Source: Chryseobacterium sp. Bi04 (lineage in GTDB: Bacteria; Bacteroidota; Bacteroidia; Flavobacteriales; Weeksellaceae). Taken from it: a DNA stretch of 64,000 nt. Both the position numbers and the translations under genes were made by a program. Shown in pieces: positions 61,868 to 64,000 of the stretch. How positions within the stretch are numbered: position 1 is the stretch's first letter; every line of letters begins with the position of its first letter. The DNA lies in contig NZ_CAKKLP010000004.1 in assembly GCF_918698085.1 (NCBI RefSeq), forward strand, positions 248,001-312,000, read 5' to 3'. The notes beneath the pieces are model-generated. The model worked only from the letters and a program-made list of their open reading frames with translations, did no database searches and was not told where the DNA came from.

Positions 61868-62943
61868 ATCTCAAAAATTATACTTTCTTCGTTAATTTTT
61901 TTTACCACACTTTCGGTACGTTCCCTATGGGTATCGGTAATAAAGATCTGTCCGAAACTTTCCTTATTCACGAGTTCAATCAACTGGGAAACCCTGGTGT
62001 CATCAAGCTTATCAAAAATATCATCCAGGAGAAGGATAGGTGTTTTATGGGTGAGCTCCTTTACAAGACTCATCTGCGCCAGTTTTAAGGAGATCAGAAA
62101 AGATTTCTGCTGCCCCTGGGAACCAATTTTTTTGATTAAAACACAGTCCATTTCGAAAAGAAGATCATCTTTATGAATCCCTTTTGAAGTGTAGGTAAGC
62201 ATCCGGTCTCTATCAATATTTTCTTTTAAAAGCTCTTCAAAAGACTTCTCTAATAAATGAGATTCATAGATCACCGATACCGTTTCTTTTCCTCCAGAAA
62301 TAATCTGATAAAAATTCTGGACAATAGGATTTAACTGTTCTACAAACTCTTTTCTTTTCTTAAAAATTTTGGTTCCGAATTGGGTAATCGGACTATCGTA
62401 AATTTCCAGTGAATCCTTGTCCCATACTCTGTTTTTAGCAAAATATTTTAACAATGCATTTCTTTGCTGGATGGTTTTCTGATATTGGATCAGGTCAAAA
62501 AGGTATTCGGAATCTGTTTGAGAGATCATAGAATCCAGAAACTTCCGTCTGCTTTCCCCTGAATCTGAAATAAGATTGGAGTCATAAGGAGAGATCATCA
62601 CACTCGGAAGATACCCAATATGGTCGGCCATCCTATCGTAGCTTTTATCATTTTTTTTGATCACCTTCTTAGCTTCCTTAGGCTGGGTGATTCTAATGAT
62701 ATCTTCACTGTCTTCATGCTGCACTTCAGCGTCGATGGTGAAAAAATCTTTTTCTCTTTTAATATTATTGAGGTCGGTGTTTCCCAAAAAACTTTTCCCT
62801 ACCGATAAATAGTGCAGGGCATCCAGAATATTGGTCTTTCCCGCACCGTTATTTCCAACGAAACAGTTAATTTGCGGCGAAAATTCAAACTTCTTTTCTG
62901 AATGGTTTTTGAAATTGTAAAGAGAGAGTTTCTTGATAATCAT
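61864..62943 (-). CDS. recF: RecF recombination mediator ATPase
   Basis: This is a 359-residue ABC-type ATPase. Walker A is VGNNGAGKTNILDAL at about 29-43, the signature is GSQGQQKSFLISLKLA, and Walker B is PILLLDDIFDKLD. It helps load RecA at gaps. It is the second gene of a minus-strand operon, 3 bases after the UbiA-like gene, and overlaps the next gene by 4 bases (ATGA). Confidence 0.93.
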   Translation of the reverse strand: MIIKKLSLYNFKNHSEKKFEFSPQINCFVGNNGAGKTNILDALHYLSVGKSFLGNTDLNNIKREKDFFTIDAEVQHEDSEDIIRITQPKEAKKVIKKNDKSYDRMADHIGYLPSVMISPYDSNLISDSGESRRKFLDSMISQTDSEYLFDLIQYQKTIQQRNALLKYFAKNRVWDKDSLEIYDSPITQFGTKIFKKRKEFVEQLNPIVQNFYQIISGGKETVSVIYESHLLEKSFEELLKENIDRDRMLTYTSKGIHKDDLLFEMDCVLIKKIGSQGQQKSFLISLKLAQMSLVKELTHKTPILLLDDIFDKLDDTRVSQLIELVNKESFGQIFITDTHRERTESVVKKINEESIIFEI

Positions 62944-62946
62944 TCG

Positions 62947-63702
62947 TCAAAAATACTCCATTATTAGTAAAAATAAAAAAGGAAGTGCAGAGCAGGTTTC
63001 CACTCCAAATGAAAAATAAGCGTCATCTCTTTTATTATCAGCGAAATAGATGAGAATATAAGTGAAGATGCCGGATAAGAAAAATGCTGCGGCATACAGG
63101 GGCTGAAGGTAAAAAATTCCAAGAAGAGTACTGATGAACACCAGAGCGTAAGCAATATATTTGGTATTCTGGACCCCTATCAGCATCGGAAATGTTTTTA
63201 CCGTGTCACTGTTCATATCCCGGATATCAAAAGGAAGAACCAATGCCGTGATAAAGAAAAAACTGATCAGAAAAATAGGAATATCAAATTCAGGAAGTGT
63301 CAGCCAGCAGTTGACCAATGCCCAGACTAATCCTACATAAAAAACTTTCAGTAACGGAATCTTCCGGATATACACATCTAGAAAAAAGCTGTTGTAGAGT
63401 AATCCAAGTACAACAATAATAAACCATTTCAGAAGTCTTACTTCATTGTGATTATGTATGATTAAAAAAGCACAAATGATCCCGGCTATAGCATTTAAGA
63501 TCAGTATTTTGAGAAAATGTTTAGTGTATTGATACTTAGTGTACAGATACCCGCTGAAATACGTGATGAAAATTAACAGGATTGTAGGTAAACGGAATGT
63601 GTTTTGCTCTTTCATGAAAAATACTGCAAAAAAAGTTCCCATTAAAGAGACATAAATTTGGCTGTCTATGACGGTTTTTTTCAGTATTTTTAAAATGTTC
63701 AT
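62947..63702 (-). CDS. UbiA-like polyprenyltransferase-family membrane protein
   Basis: This is a 251-residue protein with about seven hydrophobic segments. The motif VLPFDIRDMNSDTVKT is like the second Asp-rich motif of UbiA enzymes; the first (NxxxD) motif is weak. The activity is therefore uncertain. A TAATTTTG box (63707-63714, minus) ends 4 bases before the ATG, so the mRNA is probably leaderless. It is the first gene of the recF operon. Confidence 0.72.
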   Translation of the reverse strand: MNILKILKKTVIDSQIYVSLMGTFFAVFFMKEQNTFRLPTILLIFITYFSGYLYTKYQYTKHFLKILILNAIAGIICAFLIIHNHNEVRLLKWFIIVVLGLLYNSFFLDVYIRKIPLLKVFYVGLVWALVNCWLTLPEFDIPIFLISFFFITALVLPFDIRDMNSDTVKTFPMLIGVQNTKYIAYALVFISTLLGIFYLQPLYAAAFFLSGIFTYILIYFADNKRDDAYFSFGVETCSALPFLFLLIMEYF

Positions 63703-63720
63703 TTTTCAAAATTAATATAT

Positions 63721-64000
63721 ATGAAAAGATTTTCCAAGATATTTATGCTTTTGCTTCTAATGCTGTGCTTTTCACCGGCTTTTGCGCAAAAATATTATGA
63801 TGCCCAGTGGAAAAAAATTGTTGAAAACAGTACCAAGGGAGCTTACAAATCTAATCTTCCCATTATTTTAGACATACAAAACCAGGCAATGAAAGAAAAT
63901 AATGCACTCCAGCTGATCCGTTCTTTAAAGGCGGAATTCAGTATTGTAAACCAAACCGTAGATGATGATCAGAATGATGCTGCTTCAAAATTCTTTGGAA
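63721..64000 (+). CDS. N-terminus of a large secreted protein, probably alpha-2-macroglobulin family
   Basis: An ATG at 63721 opens a frame that runs to the window end (93 codons). A signal peptide (MLLLLMLCFSPAFAQ) is followed by KYYDAQWKKIVENSTKGAYK and SNLPIILDIQNQAMKENN. This start is typical of alpha-2-macroglobulin-like proteins of Flavobacteria, as far as I recall, but most of the protein is missing. Confidence 0.55.
   Translation, partial: MKRFSKIFMLLLLMLCFSPAFAQKYYDAQWKKIVENSTKGAYKSNLPIILDIQNQAMKENNALQLIRSLKAEFSIVNQTVDDDQNDAASKFFG

Noticed and set aside
1..64000. CRISPR array
   Set aside because: No series of equal-spaced direct repeats and no cas genes were seen by eye.
1..64000. 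Insertion sequences
   Set aside because: No transposase gene with a DDE or HUH motif was found; the cargo boundaries are not marked by visible IS ends.

Overview
The window comes from a member of the Bacteroidota, most likely a Flavobacteriales/Weeksellaceae genome close to Chryseobacterium or Elizabethkingia. The evidence is a CTnDOT-type mob/tra conjugation set, a SusC/SusD pair, a DUF6520 peptide, MauE/DoxX and RteC proteins, low-GC DNA, and promoters of the Bacteroidota form TAnnTTTG. No genus-specific marker gene is present, so the genus is an inference from protein style.

Most of the window (about 5.4-56.9 kb, perhaps from base 1) is an integrative conjugative element (ICE). At the left (1-5.3 kb) is a damage-tolerance module: a DnaE-type polymerase running off the edge, a Y-family polymerase, a divergent LexA/UmuD-like S24 regulator and an AlkB dioxygenase. 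From 5.4 to 9.7 kb is an ICE backbone block (HTH protein, DUF3945 protein, topoisomerase III). From 9.8 to 36.3 kb is cargo. It holds small secreted peptides under an unusual palindromic promoter class, a defence island (ApeA-like HEPN protein, an HTH protein, a second HEPN protein with an SF1 helicase, an ATPase/TOPRIM/DUF262 trio, an XRE regulator), a structured RNA region, and a SusC/SusD/S9-peptidase uptake locus with a TPR-AraC regulator.

The transfer region follows at 36.3-54.2 kb: rteC, mobC-mobB-mobA, a candidate oriT, traA/traB/traD, a reversed YhcG-like nuclease gene placed inside the tra cluster, then traE-F-G-I-J-K-L-M-N-O-Q and a RadC-like gene. A large serine recombinase closes the element. 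Its last codons lie inside a tRNA-Arg(ACG) gene, which marks the probable right end. No second copy of the tRNA 3' end was noticed by eye in the window, so the left end is probably outside it or uses a core too short to recognise.

From 57 to 64 kb is ordinary chromosome: a BtuF/FepB-like lipoprotein, mtgA, a Gcr-like membrane protein, a recF/DUF721 operon with a UbiA-like membrane protein, and the start of a probable alpha-2-macroglobulin gene.

The most interesting signals are these. (1) Four promoters share TACGG-N4-CCGTA (one with a single mismatch), then exactly 22 bases, then a TAnnTTTG-type box. This geometry fits a Crp/Fnr class II activator site, and one of the four drives the helicase/HEPN defence operon. 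(2) The helicase/HEPN/HTH/ApeA gene set and the ATPase/TOPRIM/DUF262 trio are candidate defence systems. (3) A long, well-paired RNA at 24.19-24.30 kb lies behind its own promoter. (4) Three separate single-base frameshifts at short homopolymers break cargo genes, which could be real decay or an assembly error pattern.
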